Of a DNA stretch of 64,000 nucleotides, positions 24,427-33,024 are shown piece after piece (within the stretch, counting starts at the first letter, position 1; each line of letters starts with the position of its first letter). The stretch is taken from contig NZ_WMLB01000037.1 of NCBI RefSeq assembly GCF_009709675.1, forward strand, positions 51,756 to 115,755. Direction: 5' to 3'. Source of the DNA: Agromyces bracchium. Its GTDB lineage: Bacteria; Actinomycetota; Actinomycetes; Actinomycetales; Microbacteriaceae. Made by a program: the position numbers and the translations under genes. The notes under the pieces are model-generated. The model saw only the letters and a program-made list of their open reading frames with translations, did no database searches and was not told the DNA's origin.

Positions 24427-25089
24427 TCACTCGAGGAACGCGACCGCCCGCACGGGCGCGCCGTCGACGCCGAGCCGGAGCGGGAAGAAGCCGACACGCA
24501 CGCGCGTCGGAAGGCCCTCGAGCCCCGCGACGTTCTCGACGATGAGGTGGTCGGCGCCGAGGACCAGCTCGTGCACCGGGAACGACGTCGTGCCCGCGGC
24601 ATCCGTCGGATCGGGGCTCAGGGTGTCGACCGCGAGCACGTGCACGCCGCGGGCGACGAGCTCGGCCGCGGCGGCCGGGTCGAGCGTCGGATGCCGCAGC
24701 GCGCGCTCGTCGCCGAACCACCGCCACCACCCGGTGTGGATGATCGCGATCGGGGGCAGCGCATCGGGCAGCGCACCGTCGGGCAGCGCGGCCGCGAGCT
24801 CGGCGAGTCCGTACGTGGCGCCGTCGGCGAGGCCCTCGAGGTGGAACACGAAGGCGTCGCCGACGAGCTCGGCGAGGGCGACCCCGGCCATGGTCCGACC
24901 GCCGGCGATCGCGTGCGCCGGGGCGTCGACGTGCGTGCCGGTGTGCGACCCGAGCCCGAGTGCGGTGACGGCGACGCCGTCGCGGTCGATCTCGAGCGCG
25001 GGGGAGAGGCGCACCGCCGGGTCGCCCGGGTAGACCGTCATGCCGTCGACGATCGGGTGGCTGAGATCGCGCATGCTCGACGGAGGCAT
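24427..25089 (-). CDS. Cyclase family protein (kynurenine formamidase-like)
   Basis: A 220-residue protein of the metal-dependent cyclase/kynurenine formamidase family. The family signature is visible in order: DLSHPIVDGMTVYPGDP, then LGSHTGTHVDAPAH with the HxGTHxDxPxH metal motif, then GWWRWFGDE and GVHVLAVDTLSPD, and PVHELVLGADHLIVENVAGL. It would hydrolyse N-formylkynurenine or a related amide, or cyclise a polyketide. No tryptophan pathway gene is nearby. The start is set at 25089 (PPSSMRDLSH), with TAGCAT 5 bases upstream. An ATG five codons on is possible. Confidence 0.9.
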   Translation of the reverse strand: MPPSSMRDLSHPIVDGMTVYPGDPAVRLSPALEIDRDGVAVTALGLGSHTGTHVDAPAHAIAGGRTMAGVALAELVGDAFVFHLEGLADGATYGLAELAAALPDGALPDALPPIAIIHTGWWRWFGDERALRHPTLDPAAAAELVARGVHVLAVDTLSPDPTDAAGTTSFPVHELVLGADHLIVENVAGLEGLPTRVRVGFFPLRLGVDGAPVRAVAFLE

Positions 25090-25221
25090 GCTGCATGCTA
25101 GGCCGCGTCGGCCGGGCGCCGGGACACGGAAACGCCGATGCGCGCGACGCCGGTCGCGACGGGAGGGCGGCGCGTCGCGGACGCACCGGGTCAAGGCCTT
25201 CACCGCCGCGCGCGCCGCGCC

Positions 25222-25227
25222 TATCGT
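25222..25227 (+). promoter_or_regulatory. -10 hexamer TATCGT, leaderless promoter
   Basis: TATCGT with 6 bases to the ATG at 25234. Confidence 0.6.
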
Positions 25228-25233
25228 CGAGCC

Positions 25234-26430
25234 ATGGTCCTCCGACGCCGTCCAGCACGCGACCCCGAGCCCGACCCCGGCGTGCCGCCGGCCCCCGAGC
25301 ACGCGAGGCGCGGTGCGGGCGGGCCGATCTGGAACGACCGCCTCGGCCGGTGGTCGATCCGGAGCCTCCAGATCCTCATCGTCATCGCCCTCGGCGCGCT
25401 CGGCGTGTGGGCGCTCACCCGGGTCACCCTCATCGTGATCCCCGTGCTCATCGCCCTCATCCTCGCCGCGGCGGCGAGCCCGCTGATCGCGTGGCTCCGC
25501 CGCGGGATGCCGCCGATCCTGGCCGCGTGGACCGCGCTCCTCGGCGGCATCCTCGTGCTCGGCGGGATCGTCACCGCCATCGTGTTCGCCGTCCGCTCCC
25601 AGTGGAACGACCTCGCCGACTCGGCGGTCGCGGGCTTCGAGGACCTCGTCGACTGGGTGCAGACCCTGCCGATCCCCGTCGACCAGTCGCAGCTCGACGA
25701 GTGGCGCGACGGCATCCTCGACTTCGTCACGAGCGCGGAGTTCGGGCAGAGCGCGCTCACCGGCGTGTCGCAGGCGACGGAGTTCGTCACCGGCCTCGTG
25801 CTGATGCTCGTCGTCCTGTTCTTCTTCCTGAAGGACGGCGACCGGATCTGGGCGTTCTTCATGCGGCCGTTCACGGGCGACCGGCTCGAGCGCGGCCGTC
25901 GCGTCGGGGAGACGAGCGTCAAGGTGCTCGGCGGGTACGTCCGCGGCACGGCCATCGTCGCCCTCGTCGACGCGGTCGCGATCGGCATCGGCCTCGCGAT
26001 CCTGCAGGTGCCGCTCGCGCTGCCGCTCGCCGTCATCGTGTTCCTGACCGCCTTCATCCCGCTCGTGGGCGCCACGGTCGCCGGCATCCTCGCGGCGCTC
26101 GTCGCGCTCGTCGCCAACGGCCCGATCGTCGCCCTCATCGTCGTCGCGATCGTGATCGCGGTGAACCAGCTCGAGGGCGACCTGCTGCAGCCCGTCGTCA
26201 TGGCGCAGTCGCTGAAGCTGCATCCGCTCGTCGTGCTCATCGCCCTCACCGCCGGCACGATCCTCGGCGGCATCGCGGGCGCCGTGCTCGCGGTCCCGCT
26301 CGCGGCGGTCGGCTGGGCGATCGTGAAGGTGTGGGACGCCCCCGATCCCTCGCTCGACGAGCGCAAGCACCTGCACCTCCGGCGCCGGAGATCGACCGGC
26401 GACGTCGGGAGCGACGTGCCCGTCGCCTGA
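25234..26430 (+). CDS. AI-2E family transporter
   Basis: A 398-residue membrane protein of the AI-2E/TqsA/PerM family. After a Pro-rich cytoplasmic tail it has eight or so hydrophobic spans, with FFFLKDGDRIWAFF, FIPLVGATVAGILAALVAL and NQLEGDLLQPVVMAQSLKLHPLVVL as family signatures. Members export small signals or exchange ions (for example sodium/proton). The cargo cannot be predicted. A paralogue is encoded at 50685-51818. The C-terminal tail is basic and histidine-containing (ERKHLHLRRRRS). It converges on the NUDIX gene. Confidence 0.93.
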   Translation: MVLRRRPARDPEPDPGVPPAPEHARRGAGGPIWNDRLGRWSIRSLQILIVIALGALGVWALTRVTLIVIPVLIALILAAAASPLIAWLRRGMPPILAAWTALLGGILVLGGIVTAIVFAVRSQWNDLADSAVAGFEDLVDWVQTLPIPVDQSQLDEWRDGILDFVTSAEFGQSALTGVSQATEFVTGLVLMLVVLFFFLKDGDRIWAFFMRPFTGDRLERGRRVGETSVKVLGGYVRGTAIVALVDAVAIGIGLAILQVPLALPLAVIVFLTAFIPLVGATVAGILAALVALVANGPIVALIVVAIVIAVNQLEGDLLQPVVMAQSLKLHPLVVLIALTAGTILGGIAGAVLAVPLAAVGWAIVKVWDAPDPSLDERKHLHLRRRRSTGDVGSDVPVA

Positions 26431-26452
26431 TCGGCGGCCGCTCAGCCGCCGA
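26431..26452. terminator. Convergent terminator-like hairpin
   Basis: TCGGCGGC at 26431-26438 pairs with GCCGCCGA at 26445-26452. It lies at the junction of the converging transporter and NUDIX genes and overlaps the NUDIX stop codon. Confidence 0.45.
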
Positions 26453-26924
26453 GGTCGCCCGCGGTGATCCCGGTCTCCAGGCGGTCGAGGGCGACGACCT
26501 GTCCTTTGACCAGCAGGTCGCGTGCCTCGTCGACGGAGGCCCACCGCGCCTCGTCGATCTCGGGGAACGTCTCGGTCCGGCCCGACCGCGGCGGCCATTC
26601 CAGCTCGAAGGTCCCCGGGCGAAGCTCGGCGAGCTCGAAGCCGGGCGCCTCGCCCGCGAAGACGCGCAGCACCTTCTTGGCGGACGCCCGCACGGTCCCG
26701 AGGTCGACGTAGGCGACGTCGGGCGCCCGCACGCCGACCTCCTCCTCGAACTCGCGGAACGCCGCGTCGCGCGGATCTTCCCCCGGGTCGATGAGCCCCT
26801 TCGGCATCGACCAGGCGCGCTCGTGGCGGCCGGCCCAGAACGGCCCGCCCATGTGCGCGATGAAGACCTCGAGCCCGGGCGCGCGACGGTAGAGGAGCAC
26901 GCCCGCGCTCTGCAGCGTCGTCAT
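26442..26924 (-). CDS. NUDIX hydrolase
   Basis: A 160-residue NUDIX hydrolase. The Nudix box GLIDPGEDPRDAAFREFEEEVG fits the GX5EX7REUXEEXGU pattern exactly. AGVLLYRRAPGLEVFIAHMGGPFWAG and WSMPKGL resemble the diadenosine-polyphosphate (Ap4A) or ADP-ribose group. It cleaves nucleoside diphosphate-linked compounds. It lies 34 bases downstream of a 35-residue membrane peptide on the same strand, with no Shine-Dalgarno of its own. Confidence 0.94.
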   Translation of the reverse strand: MTTLQSAGVLLYRRAPGLEVFIAHMGGPFWAGRHERAWSMPKGLIDPGEDPRDAAFREFEEEVGVRAPDVAYVDLGTVRASAKKVLRVFAGEAPGFELAELRPGTFELEWPPRSGRTETFPEIDEARWASVDEARDLLVKGQVVALDRLETGITAGDLGG

Positions 26925-26958
26925 CGGCGGGGGATCGCGCGGGCGGCGGCGGGCGAGG

Positions 26959-27066
26959 TCACCGCTTCGGTGCGCGCGCGAACACCCACAGGCAGGCGGC
27001 GAGGCCGACGCCGCCGACCGCCATGATCCCGAAGATCGCCCCCCAGAGCACCGTTTCGACCGACAT
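26959..27066 (-). CDS. Very small membrane peptide, 35 aa
   Basis: A single transmembrane segment (VLWGAIFGIMAVGGVGLAACLWVFA) flanked by SVET and a basic RAPKR end. A strong GGAGG stands 6 bases before the ATG at 27066, and CAGAAT lies further upstream as a possible -10. The spacing, ribosome binding site and membrane character support a real gene despite its size. It precedes the NUDIX gene on the same transcript. Function is unknown. Confidence 0.62.
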   Translation of the reverse strand: MSVETVLWGAIFGIMAVGGVGLAACLWVFARAPKR

Positions 27067-27205
27067 GCGCACCTCCGTGTGTGTCCGTTGCCTCATTCTG
27101 GCGCGCGGACGGACGCCTGCGCCAGCATCGGAACGGCATCGACGGACGGTGGCCGCCCGCGGCATCCGTCGGTAGCGTGGGACGTCGAACGACGGGGAGA
27201 GTGTC

Positions 27206-27847
27206 ATGGCGAAGGTGCTGGTCATCGGCGGGCATGGTCGGGTCGCGTTGCAGCTCGCTCGGATCCTGACGGAACGCGGCGACGAGGTCGATTCGGTCAT
27301 CCGCAATCCCGGCCACGCCGCCGAGGTCGGGGCGACCGGCGCGAATCCGGTCGTGGCGGACGTCGAGTCCCTCGACGTCGCGGGCCTCGCCGACGTGATC
27401 GCCGGGCATGACGCGGTCGTCTGGTCGGCAGGTGCCGGCGGGGGCGACCCGGTGCGCACGCGCGCGGTCGACCACGACGCTGCGGTCCGGTCGATGGATG
27501 CCGCGGCGCAGGCGGGCGTCGGCCGGTACGTGATGGTGTCGTACTTCGGGTCGCGCGTCGATCACCGGGTGCCCGCCGACAGCGCGTTCCGGCACTACGC
27601 CGACGCGAAGGCCGACGCCGACGAGCACCTCCGCGCCTCGGGGCTCGACTACACGATCCTCGGGCCGTCGACCCTTTCCGACGGGCCGGGCACGGGCCGG
27701 ATCGACGCGACCGCCGAGGAGAGTTCCGACGTCGATCGCGCGGACGTCGCGGCGACGGTCGCGGCGGCCCTCGTCGAGCCCGCGACGGTCGGTCGCACCA
27801 TCCGGTTCAACCGCGGGCAGACCCCGATCGCCGACGCGCTGCGCTGA
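27206..27847 (+). CDS. NAD(P)-binding protein of the atypical SDR family
   Basis: A 213-residue Rossmann-fold protein similar to YwnB/SDR_a5. The dinucleotide motif is VLVIGGHGRVALQLARIL. Further conserved pieces are VVWSAGAGGG, YVMVSYFGSR, DYTILGPSTLSDGPGTG and DRADVAATVAAAL. A catalytic Tyr-x3-Lys pair may be HYADAKADAD. It may act on flavins, quinones or nothing at all. The function of this group is mostly unknown. TAGCGT (27173-27178) and GGGGAG before the ATG give a normal leadered gene. It abuts the LacI gene: the stops meet in the hexamer TGATCA. Confidence 0.9.
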   Translation: MAKVLVIGGHGRVALQLARILTERGDEVDSVIRNPGHAAEVGATGANPVVADVESLDVAGLADVIAGHDAVVWSAGAGGGDPVRTRAVDHDAAVRSMDAAAQAGVGRYVMVSYFGSRVDHRVPADSAFRHYADAKADADEHLRASGLDYTILGPSTLSDGPGTGRIDATAEESSDVDRADVAATVAAALVEPATVGRTIRFNRGQTPIADALR

Positions 27848-28870
27848 TCAGGCCGAGCCGCGCCAGACGATGTCGCAGTCGAGCCGCACCTCGGCCGCCG
27901 GCTCGTCGCCGCGGAGGCGCGCGAGCACGAGGCGCGCGGCCTCGGCGCCGAGCCCGGCCGCCGGCTGGCGCACCGTCGAGAGCGCCGGGGTCGTGCGCAG
28001 CGCCCAGGCGGAGTCGTCGAAGCCCACGACGCCGATGTCGTCGGGCACGCTCCGACCGGTCTCCTTGATCGCCTCGATGGCGCCGGCGGCGACCGCGTCG
28101 GAAGCCGCGAACACGCCGTCGAGGTCGGGCGCTCGCTCGAGCAGTCGCCGCATGCCGTCGCGACCGGCCGAGTAGGAGTACAGCGGCACTGGCTCGACGA
28201 GCGACTCGTCGAACGCATCGCCCAGCGCCTCGCGGAAGCCGGTGAGCCGATCGGCGCCCGAGTCGCGGTCGAGCGCCGCGGCGATCATGCCGATCCGCCG
28301 GCGCCCCGTCTCGACGAGCCGGCGCGTGATCGACGAGGCCGCGCCGACGTTGTCGATGACGACGAACGACGCGGAGCCCGCGGCGCCCGGCGGGTGGCCG
28401 ACGTACGCGGCGGGGAGCTGGAGCCGCTCGACGACGCGCGTGACCGGGTCGTCGGCCCGCGCGGACACGATGATCACCCCGTCGACGAGCCCGCCCGAGA
28501 GGTAGCGCGCGACCCGGTCGGTGTCACGCTCGGTGTCGACGATCAGCACCGCCATCTGGTGGTCGGCCTCCGAGAGCCGGGTGTTCGCGCCGAGCAGGAT
28601 CTCGCCGATGTTCGGGTCCTCGACGAACAGCGAGTGCGGTTCGTGCACGATGAAGCCGACGGCCTGGGTGCGCTGCATGACGAGGTTGCGGGCCGCGGTG
28701 TTCGGCACGTAGCCGACCTTCTCGATCGCGGCCTCGATGGCCTCGCGCGCCGCCGCGGAGACGTAACGCTCGCCGTTGACGTAGCGGCTCACGGTGCCGC
28801 GCGAGACCCCCGCCTCGAGCGCGACGTCGTGCACGGTGGCCCGCTTGGAGCGGGCCTGCTTCGTCGTCAT
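27848..28870 (-). CDS. LacI-family transcriptional regulator of the beta-galactosidase operon
   Basis: A 340-residue repressor with a LacI helix-turn-helix at residues 11-30 (VHDVALEAGVSRGTVSRYVN) and a periplasmic-binding-type ligand domain (FIVHEPHS, GVIIVSA, GVFAASDAVAAGAI, VVGFDDSAWA). I chose the ATG at 28870 because TACAGT ends 7 bases upstream, giving a leaderless transcript. It is divergent from a GH42 beta-galactosidase and its transporter. Two 20-bp operators lie in the spacer. It probably senses a galactoside or galactose. Confidence 0.95.
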   Translation of the reverse strand: MTTKQARSKRATVHDVALEAGVSRGTVSRYVNGERYVSAAAREAIEAAIEKVGYVPNTAARNLVMQRTQAVGFIVHEPHSLFVEDPNIGEILLGANTRLSEADHQMAVLIVDTERDTDRVARYLSGGLVDGVIIVSARADDPVTRVVERLQLPAAYVGHPPGAAGSASFVVIDNVGAASSITRRLVETGRRRIGMIAAALDRDSGADRLTGFREALGDAFDESLVEPVPLYSYSAGRDGMRRLLERAPDLDGVFAASDAVAAGAIEAIKETGRSVPDDIGVVGFDDSAWALRTTPALSTVRQPAAGLGAEAARLVLARLRGDEPAAEVRLDCDIVWRGSA

Positions 28871-28877
28871 GCGACTC

Positions 28878-28883
28878 ACTGTA
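28878..28883 (-). promoter_or_regulatory. -10 hexamer TACAGT, leaderless promoter of lacI
   Basis: TACAGT on the minus strand with 7 bases to the ATG at 28870. Confidence 0.65.
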
Positions 28884-28921
28884 CTGCGGTGGGGTGTTGA
28901 CACGAGCGAGGCGCGATGGCA

Positions 28922-28941
28922 TTCTGTGTACGTTCACAGAA
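28922..28941. promoter_or_regulatory. LacI operator copy 1
   Basis: TTCTGTG (28922-28928), 6-base spacer TACGTT, CACAGAA (28935-28941). The 7-bp arms are perfect. It lies 51 bases upstream of the lacI start. Confidence 0.8.
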
Positions 28942-28967
28942 ATTGGCCGAGGGTCTTGCTCGGGCAA

Positions 28968-28987
28968 ATCTGTGCACGTTCACAGAA
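28968..28987. promoter_or_regulatory. LacI operator copy 2
   Basis: ATCTGTG, spacer CACGTT, CACAGAA. It matches copy 1 at 18 of 20 positions and lies 46 bp away centre to centre, 24 bases before the beta-galactosidase start. Two sites allow cooperative repression of the operon. Confidence 0.8.
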
Positions 28988-29011
28988 TCAACGACGATCA
29001 CCGGGAGCACC

Positions 29012-31081
29012 GTGGACCACCCCGCGACGACGCTGGCGCCGATCCCGCCGCTGCAGGCCGAGCCTGCGCCCGCCGCCGCCCGCCCCCGCTTCCAGCACCA
29101 GGGCATCGCGTTCGGCTGCGACTACAACCCCGAGCAGTGGGAGCCTGCCGTCTGGCGAGAGGACGTCGCGCTCATGCGCGAGGCGGGCGTCGACCTCGTC
29201 GCGATCAACGTCTTCGGCTGGGCCGCCCTCCAGGGCCCCGACGGCGCGTTCGACTTCGCCGCACTCGACGAGGTGATCGAGCTGCTCCACGCCGCCGGCA
29301 TCCGGATCAACCTCGGCACCGGCACCTCCTCGCCGCCGCCCTGGCTCACCGCGCGCCACCCCGAGATCCTCCCCGTCGTGGAGGACGGCACGACCCGCTA
29401 CCCCGGCGGCCGCCAGGCGTGGTGCCCGAGCTCGCCGGTGTTCCGCCGGTACGCGCTCGCGCTCGTCGACGCGGTCGCCGAACGCTACGGCGCCCACCCC
29501 GCGGTGGAGCTCTGGCACGTCTCGAACGAGATCGGCTGCCACAACGCGCTCTGCCACTGCGACGAGAGCACGCTCGCCTTCCGTCGCTGGCTGCGCGAGC
29601 GCCACGGCACGATCGAGGAGCTCAACCGTGCGTGGGGCACGAGCTTCTGGAGCCAGCGCTACACCGACTGGGACGAGATCCTCACCCCGAAGCTCACGAT
29701 CTCGAGCCGCAACCCCGGCCAGGTGCTCGACTTCCACCGGTTCTCCTCCGACGAGCTCCTCGGCTACTACCGTGCCGAGGCCGACGCGATCCGCCGGCAC
29801 AGCGCCCTCCCGATCACGACGAACTTCATGGTCACCGCGCACATCCGCGACCTCGACTACCAGGCTTGGGCGCCCGAGATGGACGTGATCGCGAACGACC
29901 ACTACCTCGACCACCGACTGGGCGAGCCGCGCACGGAACTCGCGTTCGCGGCCGACCTCACCCGCGGGCTCGCGGGCGGCGAGCCGTGGCTGCTCATGGA
30001 GCACTCGACGGGCTCGGTCAACTGGCAGCCCGTGAACCTCGCCAAGGAGCCGGGGCAGCTGCTGCGCAACTCGCTCGCGCACGTCGCGCGCGGCGCCGAT
30101 GCGGTGTGCTTCTTCCAGTGGCGCGCGTCGCTGCAGGGCTCCGAGAAGTTCCACTCGGCGCTCGTGCCGCACGCCGGCACCGATTCCGACCTGTGGCGCG
30201 AGGTCGTCGAACTCGGCCGCATCGTCGGCGCGCTCGACGAGGTCGCCGGCACGCGCGTGCACGCCGACGTGGCGCTGCTGTTCTCCTGGGAGTCGTGGTG
30301 GGCGTCCGACGCCGAGAACCGTCCCACGCACGCGATCGAGTACCTCGACCAGGTGCACGCGCTCTACGGCGCGCTGCACGACCTCGGCGTCACCGTCGAC
30401 GTGGTCCGGCCCGGTGCCGACCTCACGGGCTACCGCCTCGTCGTGGTCCCCGGGCTCTACCTCGTCTCCGATGCGGATGCCGCCGCACTCGACGCGGCCG
30501 TGGCATCCGGCACCCACGCCCTCGTGACCTTCTACAGCGGCATCGCCGACGAGCACGACCGCGTGCGACCGGGCGGCTACCCCGGCGCGTGGCGCGACCT
30601 GCTCGGCGTCCGCGTCGAGGAGTTCGCGCCCGTGCTCCCCGGCACGACGATCGAACTCGAATCGGGCGCGACCGCCTCGCTGTGGTCCGAACGGCTCGAG
30701 GCGACGGATGCCGCGGTGCTCGACCGCTTCGCGGACGGCCCCGCCGCCGGACGACCCGCCGTGACCCGCCGCGCCGGCGTCGACGGATCGGGCGACGCGT
30801 GGTACCTCGCGACGCTGCTCGGGCGGGACGACCTGCTCGACCTCGTCGACCGGGCGCTCGAGGGAGCGGGCGTGGCATCCGTCGCCGGCGCCTCGGCCGA
30901 CGTCGAGGTCACCCGCCGATCCGGCGACGGACGCGCCTACCTGTTCGTCGTCAACCACGGATCCGACGACGTCGAGGTCGTCGCCCGCGGCACCGAACTC
31001 GTGACCGGAACCGACGTCGACGGCCGCCTCGCGGTGCCCGCCGGCGCCGTCCGCGTGATCAGAGAGGAGGGAGCGGCATGA
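29012..31081 (+). CDS. GH42 beta-galactosidase
   Basis: A 689-residue cytoplasmic glycoside hydrolase family 42 enzyme. The barrel begins at GCDYNPEQWEPAVWRED. The acid/base is E173 (HVSNEIGCHNALCHC) and the nucleophile E330 (LLMEHSTGSVNW). Cysteines C138, C176, C181 and C183 match the zinc cluster of this family. A beta-galactosidase trimerisation domain (CFFQWRAS, then LFSWESWWASDAENRP) and a C-terminal sandwich follow. It cleaves imported beta-galactosides. The GTG at 29012 (VDHPATT) is favoured because GGGAG precedes it closely and both operators lie outside the gene. The stop overlaps the next ATG. Confidence 0.96.
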   Translation: MDHPATTLAPIPPLQAEPAPAAARPRFQHQGIAFGCDYNPEQWEPAVWREDVALMREAGVDLVAINVFGWAALQGPDGAFDFAALDEVIELLHAAGIRINLGTGTSSPPPWLTARHPEILPVVEDGTTRYPGGRQAWCPSSPVFRRYALALVDAVAERYGAHPAVELWHVSNEIGCHNALCHCDESTLAFRRWLRERHGTIEELNRAWGTSFWSQRYTDWDEILTPKLTISSRNPGQVLDFHRFSSDELLGYYRAEADAIRRHSALPITTNFMVTAHIRDLDYQAWAPEMDVIANDHYLDHRLGEPRTELAFAADLTRGLAGGEPWLLMEHSTGSVNWQPVNLAKEPGQLLRNSLAHVARGADAVCFFQWRASLQGSEKFHSALVPHAGTDSDLWREVVELGRIVGALDEVAGTRVHADVALLFSWESWWASDAENRPTHAIEYLDQVHALYGALHDLGVTVDVVRPGADLTGYRLVVVPGLYLVSDADAAALDAAVASGTHALVTFYSGIADEHDRVRPGGYPGAWRDLLGVRVEEFAPVLPGTTIELESGATASLWSERLEATDAAVLDRFADGPAAGRPAVTRRAGVDGSGDAWYLATLLGRDDLLDLVDRALEGAGVASVAGASADVEVTRRSGDGRAYLFVVNHGSDDVEVVARGTELVTGTDVDGRLAVPAGAVRVIREEGAA

Positions 31082-32028
31082 CCGCACCCATCACCAGCCC
31101 GGCCGGCGCTCGCACCGCAGCGCGCGACGGCGGGTCGAGGCGGGCGGGCAGCCGTCGCCGCCGTGTCCAGCATCCGGGCGCGATCGTCGCGTTCGTCGCG
31201 CCGTTCGCGGTGCTCTTCACCGTGTTCTACCTCGTCCCGATCGGGGTCGCCGTCTGGCAGTCGCTGCTCGTCGTGGAGCGCGAGGGCACCTTCGGCGAGG
31301 CCCGCGAGGTCTTCGGCGGCCTCCAGCAGTACGTGCTCGTGTTCCAGAACGAGGCGTTCTGGACGTCGGTGGGCCGCGTGCTGCTGTTCGGCGTCGTGCA
31401 GGTGCCCGTCATGCTCGGCCTCGCCCTGCTGTTCGCGCTCCTGCTCGACTCGCCGCTCGTCCGGGGCAAGAAGTTCTTCCGGCTGGCGTTCTTCGCGCCG
31501 TACGCCGTCCCGGGCGTCATCGCGGCGATCATGTGGGGCTTCCTGTACTCGCCGAACCTCTCGCCGTTCGAGGCGCTCACGAGCCGGGTCGACCTGCTCT
31601 CCGCCGACTTCGTGCTCTGGGCCATCGCCAACGTCGTCACCTGGGTGTTCGTCGGCTACAACATGCTCATCATCTACTCGACCCTCCTGGCGATCCCGCA
31701 GGAGGTCTACGAGGCCGCGCGCATCGACGGCGCCGGGCAGGCCCGCATCGCGTGGTCGATCAAGATCCCGCTCGTGCGCCCCGCGCTCGTGCTCACCGCG
31801 GTGCTCTCGATCATCGGCACGCTCCAGCTCCTCGCCGAGCCGCAGACGTTCCGGTCGTTCAGCTCGGCGGTCACGAGCACGTACACGCCGAACATGACGA
31901 TCTACGCCACGAGCGCGGTCCCGAACGTCTCGCTCGCCGCGGCGTTCTCGGTCGTGCTCGCCCTGGCCACGTTCGTGCTCTCGTTCGCATTCCTGCGATT
32001 CACCCGACGGAAGGGGGCGGAGGCATGA
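31078..32028 (+). CDS. Sugar ABC transporter permease (MalF type)
   Basis: A 316-residue membrane protein with six spans after a basic, Arg-rich N terminus. The EAA loop is EVYEAARIDGAGQARIAWSIKIPLVRPA. It overlaps the beta-galactosidase stop as ATGA and the next permease start in the same way, so the three are coupled. It imports the sugar bound by the lipoprotein at 33025-34353. A galactoside is likely. Confidence 0.95.
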   Translation: MTAPITSPAGARTAARDGGSRRAGSRRRRVQHPGAIVAFVAPFAVLFTVFYLVPIGVAVWQSLLVVEREGTFGEAREVFGGLQQYVLVFQNEAFWTSVGRVLLFGVVQVPVMLGLALLFALLLDSPLVRGKKFFRLAFFAPYAVPGVIAAIMWGFLYSPNLSPFEALTSRVDLLSADFVLWAIANVVTWVFVGYNMLIIYSTLLAIPQEVYEAARIDGAGQARIAWSIKIPLVRPALVLTAVLSIIGTLQLLAEPQTFRSFSSAVTSTYTPNMTIYATSAVPNVSLAAAFSVVLALATFVLSFAFLRFTRRKGAEA

Positions 32029-32972
32029 CCACCGTGATCGGTCCGGACGAGACCTCGGCGACGCCCGCCGTGAACCCGCGCGGCATCGGCCGCGGCGGCG
32101 ACGCCCACCCCGGCACGACGCGCGGCCGCGGCCCCCGCGAGAGCCTCTTCTCGCGAACGGGCGCCATGCTCGTGATGGCGGTCTTCACGCTGTACTTCCT
32201 CGTGCCCATCTGGTGGCTGCTCGTGGCCTCCACGAAGGACCGCGGCCAGCTCTTCAGCACGAACCCGCTGTGGTTCGCCGACTTCCAGCTGTTCGAGAAC
32301 ATCGGAGCGCTCTTCGACTACCGGAACGGCGTCTACCTCCGCTGGATCCTCAACAGCCTGCTCTACGCCGGCCTCGGCGCGGTCGTCGCGACGATCCTCG
32401 CCGCGATGTGCGGCTACGCCCTCGCGAAGTACCGCTTCCCGGGCCGCGAGACCATCTTCAACATCGTGCTCGGCGGCGTGCTCGTGCCCGCCACCGCCCT
32501 CGCGCTCCCGCTGTTCCTGCTGTTCAGCCGGGTGCAGCTCACCGACACGTTCTGGGCCGTCTTCCTGCCGAGCGTCGTGAGCCCGTTCGGCGTGTACCTC
32601 TCGCGCGTCTTCGCCGAGGCATCCGTGCCCGACGAACTGCTCGAGGCGAGCCGGCTGGATGGCGCGGGCGAGGTCCGCACGTTCTTCACCGTGTCGATCC
32701 GGCTGATGTTCCCTGCGCTCATCACCGTGTTCCTGTTCCAGTTCGTGACCATCTGGAACAACTTCTTCCTGCCGCTGATCATGCTGCGCAGCGAGGAGCT
32801 GTTCCCGGTGACCTACGGCCTCTACGCCTGGAACTCGACCATCAACCAGTTCCCCGAGCTGCGCACCTACGTGCTCGTCGGGTCGCTGCTCTCGATCATC
32901 CCGCTGATCATCACCTTCCTGCTGCTTCAGCGCTACTGGCGCACGGGCCTCGGCACCGGAGCCCTGAAGTAG
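32025..32972 (+). CDS. Sugar ABC transporter permease (MalG type)
   Basis: A 315-residue membrane protein with six spans following a Gly/Arg-rich tail. The EAA loop is ELLEASRLDGAGEVRTFFTVSIRLMFPA and FVTIWNNFFLPLIML is typical of the MalG side. It overlaps the upstream permease stop (ATGA). As with the other importer in the window, the ATPase gene is absent and a shared one is likely. Confidence 0.95.
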   Translation: MTTVIGPDETSATPAVNPRGIGRGGDAHPGTTRGRGPRESLFSRTGAMLVMAVFTLYFLVPIWWLLVASTKDRGQLFSTNPLWFADFQLFENIGALFDYRNGVYLRWILNSLLYAGLGAVVATILAAMCGYALAKYRFPGRETIFNIVLGGVLVPATALALPLFLLFSRVQLTDTFWAVFLPSVVSPFGVYLSRVFAEASVPDELLEASRLDGAGEVRTFFTVSIRLMFPALITVFLFQFVTIWNNFFLPLIMLRSEELFPVTYGLYAWNSTINQFPELRTYVLVGSLLSIIPLIITFLLLQRYWRTGLGTGALK

Positions 32973-33024
32973 ACACCCCCGCCCGGGGCATCCGGGCGAA
33001 CCACCCCACCGAGAAGAGGAAACC

